A stretch of DNA of 64,000 bases from Rhodobacteraceae bacterium KLH11 (GTDB taxonomy: Bacteria; Pseudomonadota; Alphaproteobacteria; Rhodobacterales; Rhodobacteraceae), in NCBI GenBank assembly GCA_000158135.1, contig DS999531.1, forward strand, positions 2,150,051 to 2,214,050, read 5' to 3'. The position numbers were made by a program, and so were the translations under genes. Within the stretch, counting starts at the first letter, position 1. The number at the start of each line of letters is the position of its first letter. The notes under the pieces are model-generated. The model made no database searches. It saw only the letters and a list, made by a program, of their open reading frames with translations, and was not told where the DNA came from. Positions 54,731 to 64,000 of the stretch are shown here, piece by piece.

Positions 54731-55969
54731 TTAACCCCGCGCCGCCTTGCCGACCAGCGACAGGCACAGCTCGGTCGCGACCGCCATGTCCTGCACCGAA
54801 ATCCATTCCAGCGGGCCATGGATGCATTGCATTCCGGTAAAGATATTGGGGCAGGGCGTGCCGAACTCGGTCAGGCGCGACCCATCTGTGCCGCCGCGGA
54901 TCGGAACTGAGACAGGCTCGATCCCCTGTTCGCGGCACGCCTCGCGCGCCAGATCAACCGGGGTCATGTCCTTTTCCAGCCAATAACGCATATTGCGATA
55001 CTGATGAGAGATGTCACAGGTGATGGTCGCGCGCGGCTCGGTGGCCTGCACAGCGGCGCAGACCTGCCGCACCAGATCGCCCTGCGCCTCAAGCCCCTCC
55101 ATCTCAAAATCGCGCAGGATCAGCTTGATCTCCATCTCGGACGAGCCGCCGTTCATATCGGTGACATGGATGAAGCCCTGCCGCCCATCCGTCACCTCGG
55201 GTGTCATCGTCGCCTGAGGCAAGGTCTGTACGATCTTCGCCGCCAGATGCGCCGCATTCACCATCTTGTCCTTGGCCAATCCGGGGTGGATCGACACGCC
55301 AGAGATTTTGATCACCGCGCGGTCGGCCGAGAAGCTTTCATATTCGATCTCGCCCAGTTCCTGCCCATCTAGCGTATAGGCGAAATCCGCGCCCATGTCC
55401 TTGGGCAGCTGTTCGGTAACACCGCGCCCGATCTCTTCATCCGGGGTAAAGGCGATGCGAATCGGGCCATGGGGGGTGTCTTTGTTCTCCAGCAGGTGCC
55501 GCGCCAGCGTCATCAGGATCGATACGCCCGCCTTGTCATCCGCGCCCAGCAGGGTGGTGCCCGAGGCGGTGACCAGATCATGCCCGATCTTCTCGGCCAG
55601 ATAGGGGTGTTCTTCGGGTGACAGCACAAGTTCGGGATCATCAGGAAAGGTAATCTCGCCGCCATTGTATCCCTTGATCACCCGCGGCTTGACCCCGGTG
55701 GCGTTGAACTGGGGCGCGGTGTCCACATGCGCCAGAAATCCGATGGTTGGCCCCTCGGCAGTGCCGGGAATAGTGGCCATGACCACGCTGTCGCCGGTCA
55801 TGTGAACATCCCTGGCACCGATCTCGGTCAGCTCCTGCTGCAGCAGGTTCAGCATGTCCATCTGGATCGCGCTGCTGGGGGTCGAGGGCGAGGTCTCATC
55901 GCTCTGACTGTCGATGGCCGCATAGCGCACCAGCCGGGTTTCCAGCTCCTGATCAAACCGATTTTTCAT
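54731..55969 (-). CDS. pepT: Peptidase T (tripeptide aminopeptidase)
   Basis: Cytosolic zinc M20 peptidase that removes the N-terminal residue of tripeptides. 412 residues. FLAHVDTAPQFNATGVKP (metal His/Asp), LLGADDKAGVSILMTLARHL (bridging Asp), AFTPDEEIGRGV (catalytic Glu and metal Glu), the dimerisation domain, and GGTDGSRLTEFGTPCPNIFT followed by GMQCIHGPLEW (C-terminal His) are all intact. Confidence 0.96.
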   Translation of the reverse strand: MKNRFDQELETRLVRYAAIDSQSDETSPSTPSSAIQMDMLNLLQQELTEIGARDVHMTGDSVVMATIPGTAEGPTIGFLAHVDTAPQFNATGVKPRVIKGYNGGEITFPDDPELVLSPEEHPYLAEKIGHDLVTASGTTLLGADDKAGVSILMTLARHLLENKDTPHGPIRIAFTPDEEIGRGVTEQLPKDMGADFAYTLDGQELGEIEYESFSADRAVIKISGVSIHPGLAKDKMVNAAHLAAKIVQTLPQATMTPEVTDGRQGFIHVTDMNGGSSEMEIKLILRDFEMEGLEAQGDLVRQVCAAVQATEPRATITCDISHQYRNMRYWLEKDMTPVDLAREACREQGIEPVSVPIRGGTDGSRLTEFGTPCPNIFTGMQCIHGPLEWISVQDMAVATELCLSLVGKAARG

Positions 55970-56122
55970 GACTGCTCACCTCGCTGCCTTGCGAGAGAAG
56001 AAAGCGCATTCGGGCGGGGAGTCAAGCCGTTGGCCAGCCCCTTTTTCCGATCCCGGAAATTAAGATTTGATTATGTACAAGTCGAACAAACCCCTGTGCG
56101 GGGTTTGTAGAACTCGGAAGAT

Positions 56123-57634
56123 TTACGAACCCAGCTTCTTGCTGACCAATTCGTTAACGGCCTTCGGATTCGCCTTGCCGCCGGTGGCCTTCATCACCTG
56201 GCCAACGAACCAGCCTGCCAGTTTCGGGTTCACCTTGGCTTTCTCAACCTGTGCCGGATTGGCGGCGATGATTTCATCCAAAGCAGCCTCAATCGCGCCC
56301 GTATCGGTGACCTGTTTCATGCCGCGATCTTCGACGATCTGCGCCGGATCACCACCTTCGGTATAGACGATTTCAAACAGGTCCTTGGCGATCTTGCCCG
56401 AGATCGCATCCGACGCAATCAGGTCGATGATCCCACCCAACTGCACCGGGGAAACCGGCGAGGCGGTGATTTCAGCATCGTCTTTTTTCAACCGGCCAAA
56501 CAGTTCGTTGATCACCCAGTTCGCAGCCAGCTTGCCGCTGCGACCTTTGGCGACTTCTTCGAAATAGGCCGCCGACTCCACCTCGGCGGTCAACACCGAT
56601 GCGTCATAGTCGGTCAGGCCGAACACGCTGATAAAACGCGCTTTTTTATCATCCGGCAGTTCCGGCAGCTTGGCGGCGATATCGTCCACCCATGCCTGTT
56701 CAATCTCCAGCGGCAGCAGATCGGGGTCGGGGAAATAGCGATAGTCATGCGCTTCTTCCTTGGACCGCATCGAGCGTGTCTCGCCCTTGTCCGGATCATA
56801 CAGACGGGTTTCCTGATCGACTTTGCCGCCGCCTTCGACGATGGCGATCTGACGACGCGCCTCAACCTCAATCGCTTGCTGGATAAAGCGCATCGAGTTC
56901 ATGTTCTTGATTTCGCAGCGTGTTCCCAGATGCGAAAAGTCCTGTGTTTCCTGATACTTCTCATAAGCACCCGGCAAACAGATCGAGACGTTCACGTCCG
57001 CCCGCAAATTGCCGTTCTGCATGTTGCCGTCACAGGTGCCCAGATAACGCAGGATCTGGCGCAGCTTGGCGATATAGGCCGCCGCCTCTTCCGGGCCGCG
57101 AATGTCGGGGCGGCTGACGATTTCCATCAGGCACACTCCGGTCCGGTTCAGGTCGACGAAAGACATATGCGGGTCCATGTCGTGGATCGATTTACCCGCA
57201 TCCTGCTCCATATGGATACGTTCGATCCGCACCATGCGCGCGGTGCCATCACCCATCTCGACCAGAACTTCACCTTCGCCCACAATAGGCTGATAAAGCT
57301 GGGAAATCTGGTAACCTTGCGGCAGGTCAGGGTAGAAATAGTTTTTGCGGTCAAAGGCTGATTTCAGGTTGATATCCGCCTTCAGGCCCAGCCCGGTACG
57401 CACCGCCTGTTCCACGCAATATTCATTGATGACCGGCAGCATCCCCGGCATCGCCGCATCCACGAAAGCCACGTTTGAATTCGGCTCGGCCCCGAATTGG
57501 GTCGACGCGCCCGAGAACAGTTTGGCATTGGATGAGACCTGCGCGTGCACCTCCATCCCGATCACCAGTTCCCAATCGTGCTTGGCCCCGGCAATGGTTT
57601 TGGGTTTGGGCATTTCGTATGTCAGGTCGAGCAT
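56123..57634 (-). CDS. gatB: Aspartyl/glutamyl-tRNA amidotransferase subunit B
   Basis: Kinase/amidotransferase subunit of GatCAB, which converts Glu-tRNA-Gln and Asp-tRNA-Asn to the amide forms. 503 residues from [112 protein letters not shown] and the C-terminal tRNA-binding helical tail domain are clear. gatA and gatC are not in the window. Confidence 0.97.
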   Translation of the reverse strand: MLDLTYEMPKPKTIAGAKHDWELVIGMEVHAQVSSNAKLFSGASTQFGAEPNSNVAFVDAAMPGMLPVINEYCVEQAVRTGLGLKADINLKSAFDRKNYFYPDLPQGYQISQLYQPIVGEGEVLVEMGDGTARMVRIERIHMEQDAGKSIHDMDPHMSFVDLNRTGVCLMEIVSRPDIRGPEEAAAYIAKLRQILRYLGTCDGNMQNGNLRADVNVSICLPGAYEKYQETQDFSHLGTRCEIKNMNSMRFIQQAIEVEARRQIAIVEGGGKVDQETRLYDPDKGETRSMRSKEEAHDYRYFPDPDLLPLEIEQAWVDDIAAKLPELPDDKKARFISVFGLTDYDASVLTAEVESAAYFEEVAKGRSGKLAANWVINELFGRLKKDDAEITASPVSPVQLGGIIDLIASDAISGKIAKDLFEIVYTEGGDPAQIVEDRGMKQVTDTGAIEAALDEIIAANPAQVEKAKVNPKLAGWFVGQVMKATGGKANPKAVNELVSKKLGS

Positions 57635-57711
57635 GGCGCGCCTCATTTCCGCAGAAGTCTAGGCCTGCGTATTAGGCCCGGCGGGGCCTAGGGGCAAGGG
57701 GCAATGGCGGT

Positions 57712-58971
57712 TTAGTTACCCGAGAATTGCAGGCCCGTCGGCGTGAATGTTACGCTTTGGCCGCTGCGCAACTCATCTCGCAACAGGTTGGCGATGGCCT
57801 TCAATGCATCGCGGCGACCGCGGGCGGCAAACCGCTCGGCCGAGGTTATGCGAAGGCTGTTGTTGAACCCGTTTGCAGCATGGGCCCAGATCAGCGGGTG
57901 CAGTTCGGTCATATGATCCCGGATCAGCCAGTCTGCAGCTTCGCAAATCTGTTTGCGTGCAACATCCGCATGCGGATTCTGACCCATCCCCTTGCGCAGC
58001 GTGATCGAGCAATAGGCGGCAAGAAGATTGATCGTTTCCTGATCCGGACGGCGGGCAACGATGTCGCGCAGACCTTCCAGAAAATACTCGACATCGACGC
58101 GCGCGCAGGCCTCGTCATCAAGTGCGATGGCATCAAACTGCGCCCAGGTATATCCGCCCGCCCCCCATGTTTTCTGGGTCCGCGCGGCATTGCGCAGAGC
58201 TTGCACCTCAAGCTCTTCATAGCTGCCGAACCAGCGCGGCAGCAAATGGCTGCCCATCGCCCGCATATGGCGGTGGTTTTGCGGGTCCAGCGTAATCAGC
58301 GCCTCGTATTTATCCGCCACACGGGTGCGTGGGCTGACATGCCCGGCCAGCAGGGCGCAATCAGCAGCCGCAATCGCGGGGCTGTCCGGCATTGCGGCAC
58401 GGCTGATCGGAAGCAGGGCTGCGGCGCGGTCGAAATGCGCAGCACAGCGGGATTGATGCAGCCGTGGCAGCGCGTCCGGGCTTGCCGCTCCGCGCCAGGC
58501 CCAGGCCAGATCGATATGAGCGAGTGCGACCACCAACGCGATCATCGGATCATCGGGATGGTTCTGAATTTCACCTTCCAGTTCGGAAATGCCGCCCAGC
58601 AGATCATAATCTGACAACGCCTTGCCGTCTGACAGCGCATGTTCCGCTGCCAATACCACGTCTGAACGGGCACCAAAGGCCAGCAAATCCACGATCGGTT
58701 GTCCGCAGGACGTGGCTTTACGCGCCTCATCGGCGGCGCGCATCTCTTGCGACAGTTCTGCCCACATATCTTGCCGCGCCAGATGGCGGCCACGTTCGAT
58801 CATTTCATGCCCGAGCACATCATTTGCATTTGTCTCGGCGATGGGAATGTTCAACTGACCTGACGCGACAAGCCACGCGGTGGCATCAGCGACTGACGCA
58901 GGCAAAGGGGTTGAGCTGGGAGCAGAAGAGCCGAAAATACGGGCGGCAAAAGCCTTGATAGACCAAAACAT
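57712..58971 (-). CDS. Uncharacterised protein with TPR-like helical content
   Basis: 419 residues from MFWSIKAFAARIFGSS. I do not recognise a characterised family. It is mainly alpha-helical, Ala/Asp/Arg rich, with phrases like YDLLGGISELEGEIQNHPDD, ALVVALAHIDLAWAWRG and KYEALITLDPQNHRHMRAMG that suggest TPR-like repeats. There is a possible short N-terminal amphipathic or membrane helix. The frame is open to 59217, but the upstream 82 codons are Arg/Ser-rich and unlike the rest. It sits between gatB and pepN on the same strand with gaps of 77 and 301 bases. Confidence 0.75.
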   Translation of the reverse strand: MFWSIKAFAARIFGSSAPSSTPLPASVADATAWLVASGQLNIPIAETNANDVLGHEMIERGRHLARQDMWAELSQEMRAADEARKATSCGQPIVDLLAFGARSDVVLAAEHALSDGKALSDYDLLGGISELEGEIQNHPDDPMIALVVALAHIDLAWAWRGAASPDALPRLHQSRCAAHFDRAAALLPISRAAMPDSPAIAAADCALLAGHVSPRTRVADKYEALITLDPQNHRHMRAMGSHLLPRWFGSYEELEVQALRNAARTQKTWGAGGYTWAQFDAIALDDEACARVDVEYFLEGLRDIVARRPDQETINLLAAYCSITLRKGMGQNPHADVARKQICEAADWLIRDHMTELHPLIWAHAANGFNNSLRITSAERFAARGRRDALKAIANLLRDELRSGQSVTFTPTGLQFSGN

Positions 58972-59272
58972 GGCAAAACTCGAACTGGAACAACGTGTAA
59001 CCCTTCCAGTTTTGCTAAAAATTAGTCGCAAATCAAGAAAACAAAGCTGTGAACGGGTATGTATGGAATTAATACCCGCGGGAATCAGCGGATCGTTTCG
59101 GAAAACGCGGTAATGGGCGCGTTCAACTGCGATTTTATCCTGTTTCAGACCAACATGGAGTTGCCGATTCAGCGATGATGCTTCATCGCGTGGAATCGCC
59201 GGCCCTTGCAGAACCACATGGATGCAGATCAGCTGCGTGGAATGTGGTTCTGCCGGGTGGCGCGGATTGCGA
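58972..59272. other. Intergenic region upstream of the uncharacterised 57712-58971 gene
   Basis: About 300 bases after the pepN stop. A few short T- and A-runs lie near 59010-59045, but I found no hairpin-plus-T terminator and no gene. Confidence 0.4.
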
Positions 59273-61825
59273 CTATGCGCCCAGGATGCGCGAAACCATT
59301 TCGGTTGTGTCCCGGGACAGGTCCGGCGTTTCGGCGATACGGTTCAGTTGCGCGCGTATCAGAGCCTGACGCTCTGTGTCATAGCGTCTCCAGGTCTGGA
59401 AGGCGCTGCACATGCGGGCCGTGGTTTGCGGGTTCACCGGGTCAAGCCGGATCAGCCAGTCCGCCAGCAGGGCATAACCCGCGCCATCGGGCCGATGGAA
59501 CCCGGCATGGTTGCCCGCCAGCGATCCCATCACCGCACGGAACCGGTTTGGGTTTTTCCAATTGAAATCAGCGTGCTCAGTCAAGTTTCGCGCAACGTCA
59601 ACTGTTGCTTCCGGCCCCGCCATCGTGACCTGCAGACCAAACCACTTGTCCATTACCAGCCGGTCGTGCTGCCATTGATCGTAGAACGCCGCCAGTTCGG
59701 TTTCGCCCTTCCCGGCGCGCAGCAGGCAAGAGAGGGCGGTCAGCTGCAACGTCATGTTGTCGGCCTGCGCATAGTCTTCAGCCGCTCTCAGGCCTCCGTC
59801 CAGCCGCGTGGTCAGGGCCAGCGCCGCACCCCCCAGAGATCGCTTGCCGGATTGCGCCGCGTCCGGCCGATAAGGCGCGTCGACCAGTGTTTCGCTGTGC
59901 AACCGGGGCAGCAGGTCCTGCACGTGCTGGGCGGTGGCCTGTCGCAAGGTTTCGACAGCCCCCCAGATCGCCATCGGGTCAGGGGTGATCGCGTTGTCAT
60001 GCAAGGCAGCGGCCAGTTCCGATTGCGTTGGCAGGCCAAGCATCAGCGCGCGATAGGCCGGGTCCAGTGCCGGGTCACGCAGCACGGCAAGCAACCCGTC
60101 CAGATAGTTGGTGTCAGGCGCGGCGTCATCGGTGATCATGCGCAGCAGAGTATCTTCGGCCAGCGATCGCCCCGCCTGCCAGCGGTTGAACGGATCGCTG
60201 TCATGCGCCAGCAGAAAGGCGCGCTCGGCATTGGTGTGGTCGTGTTCAAGGATCACCGGGGCCGAGAAATCCCGCAGGATCGAGGGAACAGGTCTGGCGG
60301 CAAGGCCGGTAAAGGCAAAGCTCTGCTTGGTTTCGGTCAGTTCCAGCACTTCGGTGGCGTGTACCTCATCCCCGTTTGGGCCAAGCAGGCCGACGGCGAT
60401 AGGGATGACCTGAGGCTGCTTGTCCTCCTGTCCCTGCGTCGGCTCGGTTCTTTGGCTGAGCGTCAATGTGTACGTGCCATCGGCCCAGTCCTCGGTGACC
60501 GAGACGCGCGGGGTGCCCGACTGGCTGTACCAGCGTTTGAACTGGCTCAGATCGCGGCCTGTGGTGTCTTCGAACACTTTCAGCCAGTCCTCGATGGTGC
60601 AGGCCTGCCCGTCATGGCGTTCGAAATAGAGGTCAAGCGCCTGTGCATAGGCTTCGTCGCCGACCAGACGTTTCAGCATCCCGATCACCTCGGCGCCTTT
60701 CTCGTAGACGGTCGAGGTGTAGAAGTTGTTGATTTCCTGAAAACTCTCGGGCCGCACGGGATGCGACAGCGGGCCATTGTCTTCGGGGAACTGCCGCGCC
60801 CGCAGGTCGATGGCATCATGGATGCGTTTGACCGGGGCCGAGCGCATGTCGGATGTGAACTGCGCGTCGCGGAACACGGTCAGGCCCTCTTTCAGACACA
60901 GCTGGAACCAGTCGCGGCAGGTGATGCGGTTGCCGGTCCAGTTGTGGAAATACTCATGCGCGATGATCGCCTCGATCCGTTCGAAATTCATATCGGTCGA
61001 GGTTTCGGGGCTGGCCAGCACGGCGGAGGAGTTGAAGATGTTCAGCCCCTTATTCTCCATCGCGCCCATGTTGAAATCATCGACGGCCACAATGTTGAAC
61101 ACGTCCAGATCGTATTCACGGCCGTAAACGTCCTCGTCCCATTTCATGGATTTCTTCAGTGCTTCCATGCCAAAGGCGCATTTGCCCTCATCACCGGGGC
61201 GGACCCAGAGGTTCAGTTCGACGTCACGGCCCGACATGGTGGTGAACTGGCCGGGATGGGCGATCAGCTCTCCGGCGACCAGTGCGAACAGATAGGCGGG
61301 TTTGGGCCACGGATCGACCCATTCCGCCCAGCCCTCACCCTTGCCTGAAGGGTTGCCGTTGGACAGCAAGACCGGCAGATCGCCATTGATGCGCACGGTG
61401 AAGGTGGACATCACATCGGGACGGTCGGGGTAATAGGTGATCTTGCGGAACCCTTCAGCCTCGCATTGGGTGCAGTACATGCCGTTCGACATATAGAGCC
61501 CTTCGAGCGCCGTGTTGTTGCCCGGATCGATCTCGACCTCGGCCTCCCAGATGAAAGGCGCGTCGGGAACCGTGACGGTGAGGCCCTCAGTGGTTACATC
61601 CGGCGTGACATCAGAGCCGTCAATTGCGGCCCTGATCAGCTTTAGGTCTTCGCCGTGCAGAAAAAAGGTCTTGTCCACCGCATCAGGGTTTGGGCGAAAG
61701 GCGATCCGCGAGGTGACACGCGTGGCATGAGGGGCCAGATCAAAGGTCAGGTGCACGCTGTCCACCAGATAACCGAAGGGCGTGTAATCTTTCAGATAGA
61801 TCGTGGTGGGGGCTGCATCGCGCAT
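59273..61825 (-). CDS. pepN: Aminopeptidase N
   Basis: Zinc M1 aminopeptidase with broad specificity. 850 residues from MRDAAPTTIYLKDYTPFGYL, which has GAGG 6 bases before the ATG; the frame is open to 61903, adding 26 residues unlike the family. The exopeptidase motif is DDFNMGAMENKGLNIFNSSA; the zinc motif HEYFHNWTGNRITCRDWFQL (around residue 285) is followed by LKEGLTVFRD. The four-domain length fits the E. coli-type (~870) group. It is divergent from the GlcG-like gene. Confidence 0.97.
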   Translation of the reverse strand: MRDAAPTTIYLKDYTPFGYLVDSVHLTFDLAPHATRVTSRIAFRPNPDAVDKTFFLHGEDLKLIRAAIDGSDVTPDVTTEGLTVTVPDAPFIWEAEVEIDPGNNTALEGLYMSNGMYCTQCEAEGFRKITYYPDRPDVMSTFTVRINGDLPVLLSNGNPSGKGEGWAEWVDPWPKPAYLFALVAGELIAHPGQFTTMSGRDVELNLWVRPGDEGKCAFGMEALKKSMKWDEDVYGREYDLDVFNIVAVDDFNMGAMENKGLNIFNSSAVLASPETSTDMNFERIEAIIAHEYFHNWTGNRITCRDWFQLCLKEGLTVFRDAQFTSDMRSAPVKRIHDAIDLRARQFPEDNGPLSHPVRPESFQEINNFYTSTVYEKGAEVIGMLKRLVGDEAYAQALDLYFERHDGQACTIEDWLKVFEDTTGRDLSQFKRWYSQSGTPRVSVTEDWADGTYTLTLSQRTEPTQGQEDKQPQVIPIAVGLLGPNGDEVHATEVLELTETKQSFAFTGLAARPVPSILRDFSAPVILEHDHTNAERAFLLAHDSDPFNRWQAGRSLAEDTLLRMITDDAAPDTNYLDGLLAVLRDPALDPAYRALMLGLPTQSELAAALHDNAITPDPMAIWGAVETLRQATAQHVQDLLPRLHSETLVDAPYRPDAAQSGKRSLGGAALALTTRLDGGLRAAEDYAQADNMTLQLTALSCLLRAGKGETELAAFYDQWQHDRLVMDKWFGLQVTMAGPEATVDVARNLTEHADFNWKNPNRFRAVMGSLAGNHAGFHRPDGAGYALLADWLIRLDPVNPQTTARMCSAFQTWRRYDTERQALIRAQLNRIAETPDLSRDTTEMVSRILGA

Positions 61826-62035
61826 CTGGGGCCTCATCGCATGGGAATCTGGTGCGACGTTATGGGCTTCGACCCAAGGCTGCAACCGATGTGGGAATGC
61901 CATTGGCGGATTGAAACCGGCCAGAGCCGCTAATCCGGTGCCGGTGGCTGGAACTGGCGGGCCGACAGGGGTAAGACAGGGGCGCCGTAGCGGGGCAACC
62001 GGTCCTGTTGCGTTTTACCCAACAAAGGACATCTC

Positions 62036-62461
62036 ATGCTGATTTCGCTGCGCAAGGCCCGCACTATCATTCGGAAAGCTCTGGAAAAGGGGCGCGAGCA
62101 GGAGTGGAAACCTCTCTCGGTCGTGGTGCTGGATGCAGGCGGACACGTGATTGCATTTGAACGCGAAGATGGTGCCGCGCCGGGCCGGTTTCCGATTGCG
62201 CATGGCAAGGCTTACGGATCAGTCATGCTGGGCATGGCGGGCACGGCACAGATGCAGCGGGCCGAGGGGCAGGCCTATTTCATGGCCGCCGTGAACGGTG
62301 TCTATGGCGGGCAGGTCGTTCCGGTGCCCGGGGGCGTTCTGGTCCGCGATCGCAAAGGCGCGGTGATCGGGGCGGTTGGCGTTACGGGTGACACATCGGA
62401 AAATGATGCGCAGGCAGCGCTGGCCGGGATCGAGGCTGTGGGACTGACAGGCGAGATCTGA
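62036..62461 (+). CDS. GlcG/HbpS-family (DUF336) protein
   Basis: 141 residues. Follows the family pattern: LRKARTIIRKALEKGREQEW, PLSVVVLDAGGHVIAFERED, the GKAYGSVMLGM segment, and a C-terminal VPVPGGVLVRDRKGAVIGAV, then GVTGDTSENDAQAA. Relatives bind haem or occur in glycolate and other catabolic operons; the precise role here is unknown. AGGA lies 7 bases before the ATG. Confidence 0.88.
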   Translation: MLISLRKARTIIRKALEKGREQEWKPLSVVVLDAGGHVIAFEREDGAAPGRFPIAHGKAYGSVMLGMAGTAQMQRAEGQAYFMAAVNGVYGGQVVPVPGGVLVRDRKGAVIGAVGVTGDTSENDAQAALAGIEAVGLTGEI

Positions 62462-62584
62462 GAAAAAGCCGGATTGTGCGCCGTTGAACACGCGCTTGCG
62501 CTGCTATGCAGTGCCTGTGCCGTTGCGCGCGGACAAACCTGCCGATAGGTTTTTTTGAGGTTCGGGTGAAACAAGGGAAATGAA

Positions 62585-63364
62585 ATGGCGCGCCCTGTCG
62601 TCGGAATAATCGGTAACTCTTACCTGATGAATGATCAGTATCCAACCCATGCGGGGGGTACGATGAATTCGGATGCGGTCTCGAATGTTGCCGATTGTAT
62701 GCCGCTTCTGATCCCGGCAGACCCGCGCTATGTCGCCGTCGATGAGTTGCTGGAGGTCTGCGATGGTTTTCTGCTGACCGGTGGCCGCCCCAACGTACAC
62801 CCCGAAGAATACGGTGAGCCCGCAACAGCAGCGCATGGCGAGTTTGATCGCGCGCGTGATGCCATCACGCTGCCACTGGTTCGGGAATGCACCCGGCGCG
62901 GCCAACCCTTCTTTGGGATTTGCCGCGGCTTTCAAGAGGTCAATGTTGCTCTGGGTGGTACGCTCTACCCCGAGATACGCGAATTGCCGGGGCGTCTGAA
63001 CCACCGGATGCCGCCCGATGGCACGCTGGAAGAGAAATTTGCCCTGCGCCATGTGGTAACGCTGACCGAAGGGGGCGTGTTTCACCGCCTGCTGGGGGCC
63101 AGTGAGGTGATGACCAATACCCTGCACGGGCAGGGGATCAAAACATTGGGCGAGAATGTCATCATTGATGGCCACGCGCCTGATGGCACGCCCGAGGCAA
63201 TTTATGTCAAAGACGCGCCTGGTTTCACCTTGTCGGTTCAGTGGCACCCGGAATGGGATGCCGCGAACGATCCGGTGTCGCGCCCGCTGTTTGAAGCGTT
63301 TGGTCAGGCTGTGCACGCATGGGCCAAGGGCAAGAACGCTGCGCGTTTGCAACGCTCTGCCTGA
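62585..63364 (+). CDS. Class-I glutamine-amidotransferase-like hydrolase (PuuD / peptidase C26 type)
   Basis: 259 residues. PVVGIIGNSYLMNDQYPTHA at the start, LLTGGRPNVHPEEYGE, the nucleophile elbow FFGICRGFQEVNVALGGTLY with the catalytic Cys, and VQWHPEWD with the catalytic His complete the triad pattern of gamma-glutamyl-GABA hydrolases. The likely reaction is cleavage of a gamma-glutamyl amide, as in putrescine catabolism; no other Puu genes lie beside it. About 120 bases after the GlcG-like gene in the same direction. Confidence 0.9.
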   Translation: MARPVVGIIGNSYLMNDQYPTHAGGTMNSDAVSNVADCMPLLIPADPRYVAVDELLEVCDGFLLTGGRPNVHPEEYGEPATAAHGEFDRARDAITLPLVRECTRRGQPFFGICRGFQEVNVALGGTLYPEIRELPGRLNHRMPPDGTLEEKFALRHVVTLTEGGVFHRLLGASEVMTNTLHGQGIKTLGENVIIDGHAPDGTPEAIYVKDAPGFTLSVQWHPEWDAANDPVSRPLFEAFGQAVHAWAKGKNAARLQRSA

Positions 63365-63403
63365 GGCGCGGGTGGTCCGGCGTATGGCCGGACCGGATGT
63401 TCA

Positions 63404-64000
63404 TCAAACCAGCAGGTCGAACTGCGTGTTCAGCGGAAGGCTGCGCGCGCGCGTGCCGGTTAAATCGAACAATGCGTTCCCAAGCGCTGGCATGGATGGG
63501 GGCGTGCCGGGTTCACCGACGCCACCCAGATACTTGTTGGTTTCCAGAACGCGAACCTCGGTGACCGGAACGTTATGCATCCGCAAGGCGTCGTAGTCAG
63601 GGAAATTATACTGCTCAACCTCACCATCGGCAAAGGTGATCTCGCCCATCACTGCCGCCGAGAGGCCATAGATCATGCCGCCAATCATCTGGGCCTCGAC
63701 CGTGCCCGGATCCAGCGCCAGCCCCACATCACAGGCGATCCATGCCTTGTTGATGCGGATGGTTCCGTCTTGGTCCACCACCTCGATCACCTGGGCCACT
63801 GGCGTGCCAAAGCTGTAGGTCATGGCGACGCCGCGCCCGACACCATCAGGGGTTTTGCCGGTCCAGCCCGACATCTCTTTGACCGCGTCCAGACATCCCG
63901 CAGCAGGAGCGAACTCGGGCCTTGCCAGCTCCAGCCGGAACTCCAGCGGATCACGACCGGCGGCGTGGGCCATTTCATCCATGAAGGTCTCGTGGAAGAA
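63404..64000 (-). CDS. Molybdopterin-binding large subunit of a xanthine dehydrogenase-family enzyme (partial, 3' end)
   Basis: The last ~199 residues of a minus-strand gene whose start is beyond 64000. FMDEMAHAAGRDPLEFRLEL, GRGVAMTYSFGTPVAQVIEV, IACDVGLALDPGTVEAQMIG, GMIYGLSAAVMGEITFADGE, and the active-site KYLGGVGEPGTPPSMPALGN with the general-base Glu place it in the isoquinoline 1-oxidoreductase / aldehyde oxidase (IorB-like) branch. The usual small [2Fe-2S] subunit is not in view. Convergent with the hydrolase gene, 39 bases apart. Confidence 0.92.
   Translation of the reverse strand, partial: FFHETFMDEMAHAAGRDPLEFRLELARPEFAPAAGCLDAVKEMSGWTGKTPDGVGRGVAMTYSFGTPVAQVIEVVDQDGTIRINKAWIACDVGLALDPGTVEAQMIGGMIYGLSAAVMGEITFADGEVEQYNFPDYDALRMHNVPVTEVRVLETNKYLGGVGEPGTPPSMPALGNALFDLTGTRARSLPLNTQFDLLV

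Overview
The window is about 64 kb of high-GC chromosomal DNA from an alphaproteobacterium, almost certainly a marine Rhodobacterales (Roseobacter-type) species. This rests on the division and cell-wall cluster with its two DUF2484 genes between murC and murB, a DUF1127 gene followed by small RNAs with CCUCCUCCC loops, a terminator-bearing leader in front of mraZ, a FtsZ with a long linker, and the style of the transporters. No phage, insertion sequence or CRISPR array was seen.

Layout. 1-8037: pyruvate carboxylase (minus, 3' end outside the window), a membrane diguanylate cyclase (minus) and a UvrD/PcrA helicase (plus) carrying an in-frame insertion. 8131-8750: a minus-strand stress-type operon, a DUF1127 mini-protein followed by three tandem two-hairpin small RNAs of the CcsR ('cuckoo RNA') type, the last ending in an intrinsic terminator. 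8751-9566: long non-coding region whose right part looks like the UpsM small RNA / leader of the dcw cluster. 9567-32923: the dcw cluster, mraZ-rsmH-ftsL-ftsI-murE-murF-mraY-murD, an interruption (lipoprotein, minus-strand flavoprotein, Hint-domain protein), then ftsW-murG-murC-DUF2484-DUF2484-murB-ddl-ftsQ-ftsA-(exported unknown)-ftsZ. It is followed by lpxC, bamD and recN. Together these make UDP-MurNAc-pentapeptide and lipid II, build the divisome, and add an outer-membrane biogenesis set. ftsI shows an apparent frameshift in its cytoplasmic tail.

36826-39882: a ClC channel/antiporter and a Tat-exported DUF3179 protein, convergent. 40123-46363 (minus): a PotABCD-like ABC importer followed by creatinase, suggesting uptake and hydrolysis of creatine or a related guanidino compound. 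46496-49391 (minus): an overlapping catabolic triad (Asp/Glu-racemase family protein, M24 metallohydrolase, PLP diaminopropionate ammonia-lyase-like enzyme) of unknown substrate. 49728-49813: tRNA-Leu(UAA). 50143-54009 (plus): a TRAP transporter whose small membrane subunit is fused to a TM2 domain and a coiled coil. 54188-61825 (minus): DUF4177 protein, peptidase T, GatB, an uncharacterised protein, aminopeptidase N. 62036-64000: a GlcG-like protein, a class-I glutamine-amidotransferase-like hydrolase and the 3' end of a molybdopterin oxidoreductase subunit.

The most interesting points are the three CcsR-like RNAs with their promoter architecture, the UpsM-like terminator in the dcw leader, the TM2-coiled-coil-DctQ fusion, the UvrD insertion and the ftsI frameshift. 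All family calls were made by reading; no database search was run.
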